Assembly: GCA_014377395.1 (NCBI GenBank)
Contig: JACMPS010000382.1
Span: 1-5,666, forward strand
From: Chthonomonadaceae bacterium
GTDB lineage: Bacteria > Armatimonadota > Chthonomonadetes > Chthonomonadales > Chthonomonadaceae
DNA length: 5,666 nt
Direction: 5' to 3'
Made by a program: the position numbers and the translations under genes. Under the pieces are notes generated by a model. That model was not told the origin of the DNA. It saw only the letters and a program-made list of their open reading frames with translations, and did not search any database. Positions 1 through 4,871 of the stretch are shown here, piece after piece (the stretch's first letter is position 1; every line of letters begins with the position of its first letter).

Positions 1-800
1 CATGCAACGGAGGCACGATGTCCGCGCTCTATCGCCGCGACGAGATCGGGGTGATTCTGAATAAAATCGGTACGCGCCACAACTACGGTTGCAACAAAGG
101 TTTGTGGCTTCCACAAGTTACGCTCTTCGACAATGAGTTTCGCCCCCGCTTCGGCGATCAGGCGCGAAGTCCAGGGTTCCGGCATCCACGCCGCATCGAG
201 TTGCCCGCTTTTCATCAGGGAAAGCGTGTCGGCAGGTTTGATCGCAAGCACTTCAACCGTGCCGCCTTTATCTTTTGTGGAAAGCCCTGCTTGCGCGAGA
301 AAGTAGCGGAGCGAAATATCCTGCGTCGAACCGAGTGACGGCACGGCTACGCGCTTTCCGTTCAGGTCTCGTACCGCTTGAACGTTTGCGGTGGAAACCG
401 CGACAAGAGAGGCTCCGCCCTCACACGCCCCCGAAATCACGCGCAGGGCTTTTCCATGCGACTTGATAAAGGTATTGATCGCGGGTCCCGGACCCGTATA
501 TGCCACGTCAATCGCCCCCGCGAGTAGGGCTTCCATGGCTTCGGGACCCGCCGCGACAACCTTTACCGAGAGAGGAGAATTGCCCAATTCTTGTTGAAAA
601 AAACCTTTCGCCACACCGACAAGGGCGGGGGCATGAGTCACATTAGGAAAATGAGCAAGGCGCACGGGCGTCCCTGTCCTCGCACCCGTCCCCGTGTTGG
701 AGGCAGGCGAAGACCCGTAAAAACCCGCCATTCCCAGGAGCAGGGAAAAGCCAAGAACAGGTTTGAGAAGCCAGGTTGTGCGGTGTGTGAGTGTCTTCAT
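1..800 (-). CDS. ABC transporter periplasmic substrate-binding protein, NitT/TauT (SsuA-like) family, partial
   Basis: Open reading frame of 266 complete codons from the ATG at 800-798, with no stop before the left edge, so the C-terminus is missing. The first ~34 residues form a Sec-type signal peptide (MKTLTHRTTWLLKPVLGFSL, then a hydrophobic stretch and SSPAS) with no lipobox. The mature part starts with VRLAHFPNVTHAPALVGVAK, followed by GFFQQELG, AAGPEAMEALLAGAIDVAYT and GPGPAIN, then VRDLNGKRVAVPSLGSTQDI and SGQLDAAWMPEPW. This is the order of landmarks in SsuA/TauA/NrtA-type binding proteins: a ligand-cleft start, the 'aGaiDva' loop, and the second-lobe 'GkrvavP' strand. The family delivers sulfonates, taurine, nitrate or related small anions or precursors to an inner-membrane permease. 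Permease and ATPase genes would be expected further left, outside the window. The substrate cannot be told from sequence; a sulfonate ligand is an inference. No clear Shine-Dalgarno precedes the ATG. Confidence 0.88.
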   Translation of the reverse strand, partial: MKTLTHRTTWLLKPVLGFSLLLGMAGFYGSSPASNTGTGARTGTPVRLAHFPNVTHAPALVGVAKGFFQQELGNSPLSVKVVAAGPEAMEALLAGAIDVAYTGPGPAINTFIKSHGKALRVISGACEGGASLVAVSTANVQAVRDLNGKRVAVPSLGSTQDISLRYFLAQAGLSTKDKGGTVEVLAIKPADTLSLMKSGQLDAAWMPEPWTSRLIAEAGAKLIVEERNLWKPQTFVATVVVARTDFIQNHPDLVAAIERGHRASVA

Positions 801-808
801 CTGGGTTT

Positions 809-834
809 AATCTTGACTAAATCAATCGGATTAG
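809..834 (-). promoter_or_regulatory. Possible operator overlapping the transcription start
   Basis: Just downstream of the -10 box is an imperfect dyad. On the plus strand the half-sites read AATCTTGACT and AATCGGATTAG, and the minus strand shows ACTAA-N10-TTAGT. It covers the predicted start point, a normal place for a repressor. The general look (AATC..GACT half-sites) recalls operators of Rrf2-family sulfur or iron-sulfur regulators, but that comparison is from memory and the dyad is imperfect. Confidence 0.3.
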
Positions 835-837
835 TGA

Positions 838-866
838 AGTATAATCGGTAGAACGTGAAAAGTCAA
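838..866 (-). promoter_or_regulatory. Sigma-70-type promoter of the substrate-binding protein gene
   Basis: On the minus strand, TTGACT (866-861) and TATACT (843-838) are separated by exactly 17 nt. Each hexamer is one mismatch from consensus. Transcription would start near 831, giving a leader of about 30 nt before the ATG at 800. Confidence 0.65.
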
Positions 867-910
867 GAGACTACTAAAAATTTGTGGCATCAAAAGCCTG
901 TAGAAACACA

Positions 911-947
911 AAATGCCCTGCGAAACTCTTTGTTTCGCAGGGCATTT
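911..947. terminator. Perfect 16-bp hairpin, possible terminator read on the minus strand
   Basis: AAATGCCCTGCGAAAC (911-926) pairs perfectly with 932-947 around the 5-nt loop TCTTT. On the minus strand the stem is followed by an interrupted T-run (TTTTGTGTTT), so it could end transcripts coming from the helix-turn-helix gene to the right, about 380 bp away, and insulate the promoter at 838-866. On the plus strand the tail is only TTT then CTGAATG, which is weak. Confidence 0.5.
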
Positions 948-950
948 CTG

Positions 951-1256
951 AATGATGTGACGCATTACCCACTTTGTGAGAGACACAGAGGAAAGTATCG
1001 AGTGTTAAGCATTAAGTGTTGAGGTAAAGATTTTCTCGATTTGCCCCCTCCCCCAAAATCCGGGAGAGGGGAGCAACTGCAAATGTCCTTGACTCTTTAT
1101 CTTCCTTGCCAATGCTTTGCGCCCGGCAGGACGCCTTCACCGAAGGTGCTTAGCGCAAGGATAAACCAGACCGTTGAAATTTATAAACCATTGACGACAA
1201 AATCGTTGGCGTTTGTAAAAATTCAACTCTACAACAAACTCACTCCAATGACAAAC
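951..1256. other. Intergenic stretch without a convincing gene
   Basis: No open frame here has a credible start, ribosome site or protein-like composition. It holds a short echo (AGTGTTAAG then AAGTGTTGAG near 1001-1023) and the imperfect C-rich/G-rich inverted repeat listed separately. It is otherwise featureless. Confidence 0.6.
1041..1076. repeat. Imperfect C-rich/G-rich inverted repeat
   Basis: TTGCCCCCTCCCCC faces CGGGAGAGGGGAGCAA around AAAATC. With one or two bulges the arms pair over about 12-14 bp (TTGC...GCAA at the base). Such 'cccctccc...gggagggg' hairpins are often dispersed repeats in bacterial intergenic DNA. Only one copy is in this window, so its repeat status is inferred. 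Confidence 0.4.
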
Positions 1257-1315
1257 GGGCGTGATAAGCGACGCCCCAACATCTGAGACAGGGCGCAACA
1301 AGCGACGCCCCTACA
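1257..1315. repeat. Two copies of a 25-bp palindromic repeat, 34-bp period
   Basis: Units at 1257-1281 and 1291-1315 match at 21 of 25 positions and share AAGCGACGCCCC. Each is itself an inverted repeat: GGGCGT-N8-ACGCCC in the first, with one mismatch in the second. They lie just beyond the 3' end of the minus-strand helix-turn-helix gene. They resemble dispersed GGGCG...CGCCC intergenic repeats known from cyanobacteria, Chloroflexi and related phyla (recalled, not searched). Confidence 0.6.
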
Positions 1316-1327
1316 AGGTTCGCAAGG

Positions 1328-1567
1328 CTATTTGCGGGGGACGCGCCCCGGTCGCTTGTGAGTTTTCGGCTTTGGTGTGTTGCGTTCCATTCGCGCTTCA
1401 TGGACGCGCTGGCGGTAAGCGTCAAGGTCGAGCGAAGAAATCAGTAAGCCGTTTGTACGGCGATAGGCAGGAATGATCCCGCGTTCCAACATTTTGAAGA
1501 AGGCGGCTTGCGTTTTTCCAAGCCGATCCGCCGCCTCTCTCACGGTCATAAAGGTTTCATGTGGCAT
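1328..1567 (-). CDS. Small helix-turn-helix protein, excisionase/HTH_17 type
   Basis: A 79-residue protein starting at the ATG at 1567. Residues ~6-52 (FMTVREAADRLGKTQAAFFK, then MLERGIIPAYRRTNG and LDLDAYRQR) match the MerR-like winged-helix fold of excisionase-family DNA-binding domains: 'vreAAdrLG' helix-turn-helix, a wing with a short basic loop (YRRTNG), and a final helix starting at the 'lDaY' motif. The C-terminal 25 residues are strongly basic (NTPKPKTHKRPGRVPRK) and probably unstructured, perhaps adding non-specific DNA contact. The frame stays open up to a TTG at 1636, but the residues before 1567 are basic and lack family features, so the internal ATG is preferred; there is no strong ribosome site for either. 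No integrase or phage gene is nearby, so an excisionase role is not implied. A small DNA-binding regulator is the safe reading. Confidence 0.7.
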   Translation of the reverse strand: MPHETFMTVREAADRLGKTQAAFFKMLERGIIPAYRRTNGLLISSLDLDAYRQRVHEARMERNTPKPKTHKRPGRVPRK

Positions 1568-1666
1568 AAATTTAAGGGTTTCTTTCTTTGTCTTGCGCGA
1601 CTTTCCCCGGCGATTTTGCAAAGGGAGAAGGCGCAAAAGATCATAACATAGGTTCGATGATGCTTT

Positions 1667-1697
1667 ATTATACGATGAAATTGCGAAAAGCGGTCAA
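1667..1697 (-). promoter_or_regulatory. Candidate promoter for the helix-turn-helix gene
   Basis: On the minus strand a perfect TATAAT (1672-1667) is preceded by TTGACC (1697-1692) with a 19-nt spacer, longer than optimal. It lies in the divergent gap between the helix-turn-helix gene and the hydrolase gene. The good -10 makes it plausible; the spacer lowers confidence. No equally good plus-strand promoter was seen in the gap. Confidence 0.35.
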
Positions 1698-1755
1698 TCG
1701 GCGGTAAACTTCGGCAGGATCGGACGTAGAAAAGAAAAACGAAAAGAGGCTTAAC

Positions 1756-2556
1756 ATGAATCAACTTTTGTGTTTGCTGGCGGTACTAATGGTAGCGGCT
1801 TCTCCGCTTTCCGCGCAGGATTGGGCAAAGGCACGGCTTGAAAAATCGCCGCGTCATGGCGAGTGGGTAAAAATAAAGCAGGGAAACCGCGAAGTGCAGA
1901 GTTTCGTGGTTTACCCGGAGGTAAAGGGCAAAGCAACTGCCGTCATCATTATCCACGAGATATTCGGGTTGAGCGATTGGGTACGCGGCATGGCGGATCA
2001 ACTGGCGGAGGCGGGCTACATTGCGATTGCACCCGATCTGCTTTCCGGGCTTGCGCCGAATGGCGGCGGAACAGCAGAACTCGGTGGCTCCGATGCCGCC
2101 GTCAAGTACATCTCTAGTCTGAAACCCGAACAGGTGACGGCAGACCTCAACGCGATTGCCGACTATGTAACGAAACTTCCCTCGGCAAATGGCAAGGTGG
2201 TGGTGGCAGGGTTTTGCTGGGGCGGCAGTCAGACGTTCCGCTTTGCAACAAACAATCCAAAAGTCAAAGCGGCTTTTGTCTTTTATGGCGGTAGCCCCGA
2301 AGATACCGAAAGCCTGCTTCGTATCAAGGCTCCGGTCTACGGTTTTTATGGTGGCAACGACAACCGTATCAATTCAACCATTCCTGCCACCAAAGAAGCG
2401 ATGAAAAAAGACAAAAAGTCTTATGATCCCGTCATCTACGAGGGGGCAGGTCATGGCTTTATGCGGGCAGGGGAGGCACCCGATGCGAATCCTGCGAACA
2501 AGAAAGCCCGCGAAGAGGCATGGAAACGCTGGAAGGCTCTGCTAAAAAAAGTTTAG
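1756..2556 (+). CDS. Exported dienelactone hydrolase family protein
   Basis: 266 residues. Residues 1-20 (MNQLLCLLAVLMVAASPLSA) are a Sec signal peptide with a predicted cut before QDWAK, so the enzyme acts in the periplasm or outside the cell. The rest is an alpha/beta-hydrolase of the dienelactone hydrolase family. Landmarks are HEIFGL (67-72, with the Glu that contacts the nucleophile in Pseudomonas DLH), APDL (92-95), the nucleophile elbow GFCWGG (152-157, Cys154), Asp202 in GGNDNRI, and His233 in GAGHGFMR, with Arg237 where DLH has a substrate-binding Arg. The Cys-Asp-His triad is complete, so activity is likely. Family members cleave dienelactones and other small esters or lactones; the real substrate here is unknown. 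AAGAGG ends six bases before the ATG and supports the start. Family length is about 230-290 residues, so it looks full length. It stands alone, with no aromatic-degradation genes in view. Confidence 0.92.
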   Translation: MNQLLCLLAVLMVAASPLSAQDWAKARLEKSPRHGEWVKIKQGNREVQSFVVYPEVKGKATAVIIIHEIFGLSDWVRGMADQLAEAGYIAIAPDLLSGLAPNGGGTAELGGSDAAVKYISSLKPEQVTADLNAIADYVTKLPSANGKVVVAGFCWGGSQTFRFATNNPKVKAAFVFYGGSPEDTESLLRIKAPVYGFYGGNDNRINSTIPATKEAMKKDKKSYDPVIYEGAGHGFMRAGEAPDANPANKKAREEAWKRWKALLKKV

Positions 2557-2621
2557 TCATCCCTTGAGAAAAGACATGATAAGCAGGAATCGTAGCCTGA
2601 GTTCACGAAACATGACCCGGA

Positions 2622-2653
2622 TTGAGAGAGAGCAAAAACAGGCTCTCTCTCAA
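2622..2653. repeat. 12-bp perfect inverted repeat between the hydrolase and lipoprotein genes
   Basis: TTGAGAGAGAGC (2622-2633) pairs with 2642-2653 around an A-rich 8-nt loop (AAAAACAG). There is no T-run on the plus strand, so it is a poor intrinsic terminator for the hydrolase gene. It ends 35 nt before the lipoprotein start and would lie in that mRNA's leader if the promoter is upstream. It may act as a 3' stabilising hairpin or a leader structure. Confidence 0.45.
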
Positions 2654-2688
2654 AAACGATTCTCGAAATCATGAGTGAAGGAGACAAA

Positions 2689-4227
2689 ATGAAAAGGTTT
2701 GCCGGGTTTTTAACCCTCTTTTGTTTGATGAGTATGTTGTTCGCCGGGTGCGGAGGAAGTGGCAGTGGAAACAACTCTTCCTCGAACAATGGTACCGCTG
2801 TGGCATTCGGAGTCAACTGGGCGGCACGAAGTCGAGCCGTTGATGCGCCGGCGTCTGCGCTCTCACTCAAAGCGACGCTTCGGGCGGCTTCCGCAAGTGG
2901 CACGGACATTCTGCTTACGGTCAATCGTAGGGATGCACCGGAAGCCTACTCCGAAACCGTTACCTTCCCGACAGATGCCAAACAGGGCATCCAAAACCTG
3001 ACGGTCATTTTCTACGCGCAGAAAGACGGCATGGGAGCCGTTGTCGGGACTGCCGCCGCAAGCGTGTCGGTTGGTGGAAGTGGGGCTTCCGTAGGAATCT
3101 TTACAAATGTCGGTGCGATCAAAACCGTGCAGGTGGTTACCGGGCAATCGATCACGGTAGGACAGGCGAAAGACCTGACCGTCACCGCAAAAGATGCTTC
3201 AGGTTCCATTCTCGCCGTTTCTCCTGGCTCGATCATCTACCAAATCGTCACGGGTGGCTCTGTTGTCTCACTTGTCAACGGGCAGCTCAAAGCCCTTTCA
3301 GCCGGAACGGCTACCGTCACGGCAACGATTGACGGAGTTGTTTCCTCGCCCGTGAGCGTTCAGGCTGTTGCGCCTACTCCGGTGGTCACTTCGATTGCTT
3401 CTCTGGAAAATGCTTCCCTTTACGGAACCGTGCGCCTTCGTGTCACGAATTTGCTCAACACGACCTCTCAGATAGGGGTCACGATTGGTGGCGTTGCGGC
3501 AACCGTAGCCACTGCAACGGGAGCCGATACCGGGACAGGCGGTACGCTTGACTTTCGGGTTCCGGCAGGGTTGACTCAGGGAACACAAAACCTGATTGTG
3601 ACTGTGGACGGAGTTGCTTCCGCCCCATTCCCGGTCACTGTTTCCAATACGAACCCCTTTGCTGTGTTCACGATGGCGAACACAAACAAGTACGTGGTGG
3701 AACTCCGACAGGACAAAGCACCGCTCACCGTTGCAAATTTTGTGGGACTGGCAACGGGAACCAAAACGTGGACACCTACTTACAGTGTCGTCGTCAACAA
3801 CGAGCTGGTAACGAAAACGGCAGGTACCGCCACGAATACCCCGCTTTATGATGGAGTGAAATTTCATCGCGTGACCAACCTCGATCCGAATGCACCCGCA
3901 ACCCGAATTCTGCAAGCGGGCGACCCGATTACAAAACTTACTTCGCCGCCCTCAGATTGGACAGCCGGAACGGGTGGACCCGGTTCGACAATCAACTTCG
4001 AGGCGAATGATCTTCTCCATGTAGATGGAGCGGTGGCAATGGCGCGTAGTACCTCTCGTGATAGTGCCGGGTCACAGTTCTATATTTGTGACGGACCACA
4101 AGCCTTTCTGAACACCAACTATGTCGTCTTCGGACAGGTTGTGGAAGGTCTTACAAGAGCGAAAACCATTCAGCAGAATAATGTGCTTTCAACTGTAGTG
4201 ATCTCCGGCAAAATTGATACTCCCTGA
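2689..4227 (+). CDS. Lipoprotein with Ig-like modules and C-terminal cyclophilin-type peptidyl-prolyl isomerase
   Basis: 512 residues. The ATG at 2689 is chosen because GGAG lies five bases upstream; an in-frame ATG at 2671 lacks this and would spoil the signal peptide. Residues 1-21 (MKRFAGFLTLFCLMSMLFAG, then Cys21) form a lipoprotein signal, followed by a Gly/Ser/Asn linker to ~35. Four parts follow: a beta-rich N-terminal domain (~36-142, beginning AVAFGVNWAARSRAV), a bacterial Ig-like BIG2 domain (~145-227, with LSAGTATVTATIDG), an IPT/TIG-like domain (~231-319), and a cyclophilin domain (~325-510). The cyclophilin part keeps FHR (392-394, catalytic Arg394), QAGDP (409-413), HVDGAVAMAR (444-453), GSQFYIC (461-467) and VVFGQVVEG (479-487). 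A ~25-residue insert separates FVGLATG from YDGVKFHR, as in some longer bacterial cyclophilins. It is probably anchored outside the cytoplasm and assists folding of secreted proteins. The N-terminal domain's role is unknown. Confidence 0.9.
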   Translation: MKRFAGFLTLFCLMSMLFAGCGGSGSGNNSSSNNGTAVAFGVNWAARSRAVDAPASALSLKATLRAASASGTDILLTVNRRDAPEAYSETVTFPTDAKQGIQNLTVIFYAQKDGMGAVVGTAAASVSVGGSGASVGIFTNVGAIKTVQVVTGQSITVGQAKDLTVTAKDASGSILAVSPGSIIYQIVTGGSVVSLVNGQLKALSAGTATVTATIDGVVSSPVSVQAVAPTPVVTSIASLENASLYGTVRLRVTNLLNTTSQIGVTIGGVAATVATATGADTGTGGTLDFRVPAGLTQGTQNLIVTVDGVASAPFPVTVSNTNPFAVFTMANTNKYVVELRQDKAPLTVANFVGLATGTKTWTPTYSVVVNNELVTKTAGTATNTPLYDGVKFHRVTNLDPNAPATRILQAGDPITKLTSPPSDWTAGTGGPGSTINFEANDLLHVDGAVAMARSTSRDSAGSQFYICDGPQAFLNTNYVVFGQVVEGLTRAKTIQQNNVLSTVVISGKIDTP

Positions 4228-4293
4228 CACTCACCAGTCCGAGTAAAAGCAAGCACATAGATGTCAGGGATTGAACCCCTGTTCGATAAGCGG

Positions 4294-4337
4294 AATTGCC
4301 CACCCCGAAATCATTTCGGGGTGGGCAATCTTTTTTT
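4294..4337 (+). terminator. Rho-independent terminator after the lipoprotein gene
   Basis: ATTGCCCACCCCGAAAT (4295-4311) and its complement (4313-4329) form a GC-rich stem of about 15 bp with a tight ATCAT-like loop. C and seven T follow (4331-4337). It lies 67 bp after the lipoprotein stop and separates that gene from the RNA locus downstream. Confidence 0.9.
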
Positions 4338-4565
4338 GTGCGTGTCTGCAACTCTTTCGGGGAGGGCTTTGTCTTTTACTGCGGAATGGGTTTTTCGAGC
4401 CGTTGTGTTTCGGTTCTCGTAATCTGCAAAGATCGGAGGTGCGAATCCTCCACCTTTTTTCTTCTTCCATTTGGAAAGGGAGAAAAGTTTTCCGAACACG
4501 CTTTTTGTTCGAGAAGCCGTTCCTTTATGTTTCTGTGATTTGTGTTTTTTAGATAGGTTTTATGG
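4338..4565. other. T-rich intergenic region upstream of the Y RNA pair
   Basis: No convincing protein gene. It contains the tRNA-like 3' fragment (listed separately) and T-rich DNA. A promoter for the RNA genes is expected here, but no clear -35/-10 pair stands out; TTGTTC (4505-4510) and TATGTT (4526-4531) are only 15 bp apart, and other hexamers are equally weak. Confidence 0.5.
4415..4454 (+). pseudogene. tRNA-like 3' half (Thr-CGT-like), probably a remnant
   Basis: CTCGTAA (4416-4422) looks like an anticodon loop with U33, anticodon CGU and A37-A38. After TCTGC and AAAGATC comes a perfect T-arm shape: GGAGG (4435-4439), loop TGCGAAT, CCTCC (4447-4451), then ACC and six T. The T-loop has G where the invariant second U should be. 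I found no matching 5' half: there is no GCAGA to complete the anticodon stem and no strand to pair with ACCTTTT. It may be a decayed tRNA or a decayed third copy of the RNAs downstream. The stem plus T-run could also work as a terminator. Confidence 0.35.
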
Positions 4566-4693
4566 GGGTAGCGTAGCTCAATTGGCAGAGCGGGTCTTCC
4601 GTTGCGGTTCCTTATCTGGTGGAAGCCGGGTCGTTCGCTGACGGTTATCGCCTTTTAAGCGCCATGTTGCAGGTTCGAGTCCTGTCGTTACCC
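4566..4693 (+). ncRNA. Bacterial Y RNA (YrlA-like), copy 1
   Basis: A 128-nt tRNA-like RNA just upstream of a Ro60 gene. Its ends can pair over 8 bp (4566-4573 with 4686-4693, one G-U). UA is followed by a D-arm (4576-4591, GCUC/GAGC, loop AAUUGGCA with the GG pair) and, near the 3' end, a canonical T-arm (4669-4685, loop UUCGAGU). Where a tRNA has its anticodon region there is an insert of about 75 nt. In it, CCGUUGC (4599-4605) pairs with 4637-4644 leaving U4639 bulged. Inside this helix lie a hairpin (GGUUCC/GGAAGCC, 4606-4627) and unpaired GGGUCG. The 22 nt at 4628-4649 are shared, with 3 changes, with the next RNA. Bulged helix plus tRNA-like module is how YrlA RNAs are built; the helix is the presumed Ro60-binding site. 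CTCTTTTTCT follows directly and may terminate. No CCA is encoded. Confidence 0.8.
4628..4649 (+). repeat. 22-nt conserved Y RNA core, copy 1
   Basis: Identical at 19 of 22 positions to 4777-4798. Pattern: GGGUCG, three or four variable bases, GCUGACG, purine, UUAUC. The middle part is the 3' strand of the bulged helix. Two of the three differences fall in the presumably unpaired segment; the third (G/A) is compensated on the other strand (C/U). Confidence 0.85.
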
Positions 4694-4710
4694 TCTTTTT
4701 CTAAAAGTGT

Positions 4711-4838
4711 GGGTCGTGTAGTTCAGAGGAAGAACAGAGGATAAATTCGTCGCGAAATTTTTACCTAAAGCAATTTGGGTCGGTAGCTGACGATTATCAG
4801 AGTGCCTTGTGTCATGGGTTCGAGTCCCGTCACGACTC
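4711..4838 (+). ncRNA. Bacterial Y RNA (YrlA-like), copy 2
   Basis: Also exactly 128 nt, starting 17 nt after copy 1 and ending 33 nt before the rsr start codon. The ends pair over 8 bp (4711-4718 with 4831-4838, one G-U). The D-arm is 4721-4735 (GUUC/GAAC, loop AGAGGAA) and the T-arm 4814-4830 (AUGGG/CCCGU, loop UUCGAGU). In the insert, UCGUCGC (4747-4753) pairs with 4786-4793 with U4788 bulged, at the same place as in copy 1, and GAUAA/UUAUC (4740-4744/4794-4798) extends the helix after a 2-nt bulge. An A/U-rich hairpin (4755-4776) sits inside, followed by GGGUCG. An alternative hairpin ACCUAAA-GCAA-UUUGGGU (4763-4780) with a GNRA loop competes with it. Outside the shared 22-nt block and the T-loop the primary sequence differs widely from copy 1, so structure rather than sequence is conserved. 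Confidence 0.8.
4777..4798 (+). repeat. 22-nt conserved Y RNA core, copy 2
   Basis: Second copy of the segment at 4628-4649. Here UUAUC also pairs with an upstream GAUAA, while in copy 1 only a short GGU/AUC pairing is available at that level. Confidence 0.85.
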
Positions 4839-4858
4839 TATGCGAAATCGCTCTATGA

Positions 4859-4864
4859 AAGGAG
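4859..4864 (+). promoter_or_regulatory. Ribosome binding site of rsr
   Basis: AAGGAG lies seven bases before the first of two adjacent ATG codons (4872 and 4875) and ten before the second. The spacing favours 4872. Confidence 0.75.
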
Positions 4865-4871
4865 AAAAGTC

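Noticed and set aside
18..851. Plus-strand open frames across the left end
   Set aside because: They are shadows of the minus-strand substrate-binding protein, whose frame is continuous with clear family motifs and a signal peptide.
1001..1023. Short tandem repeat AGTGTTAAG/AAGTGTTGAG
   Set aside because: Too short and imperfect to distinguish from chance.
1257..1315. Start of a CRISPR array
   Set aside because: Only two units with a 9-bp gap, too short for spacers, and no cas genes in view.
3298..3915. 205-codon open frame antisense to the lipoprotein gene
   Set aside because: Rich in Arg, Ser, Cys and His, with no recognisable domain; it is the complement of a well-supported coding region.
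4265..4281. T-arm-like hairpin CAGGG-ATTGAAC-CCCTG, read on either strand
   Set aside because: The loop is out of register for a T-loop (GTTCAAT on the minus strand), and no acceptor or D-arm partners exist nearby. Probably chance.
4264..4552. Short frames on both strands between the terminator and the Y RNAs
   Set aside because: They overlap the terminator stem and the tRNA-like fragment; the antisense peptide (RIRTSDLCRLRE type) is the familiar false translation of tRNA complement.
4566..4693. Selenocysteine tRNA or allo-tRNA, because of the 8-bp acceptor helix
   Set aside because: No UCA or serine-type anticodon arm and no long variable arm directly before the T-stem; length 128 is too great, and the same layout occurs twice.
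4566..4838. Two tRNA genes interrupted by self-splicing group I introns
   Set aside because: The inserts are only about 55 nt beyond tRNA length, far below any group I intron, and no P/Q/R/S core elements are visible. The flanking halves do not rebuild a good anticodon stem, and the adjacent Ro60 gene plus bulged helix explain the structure better.
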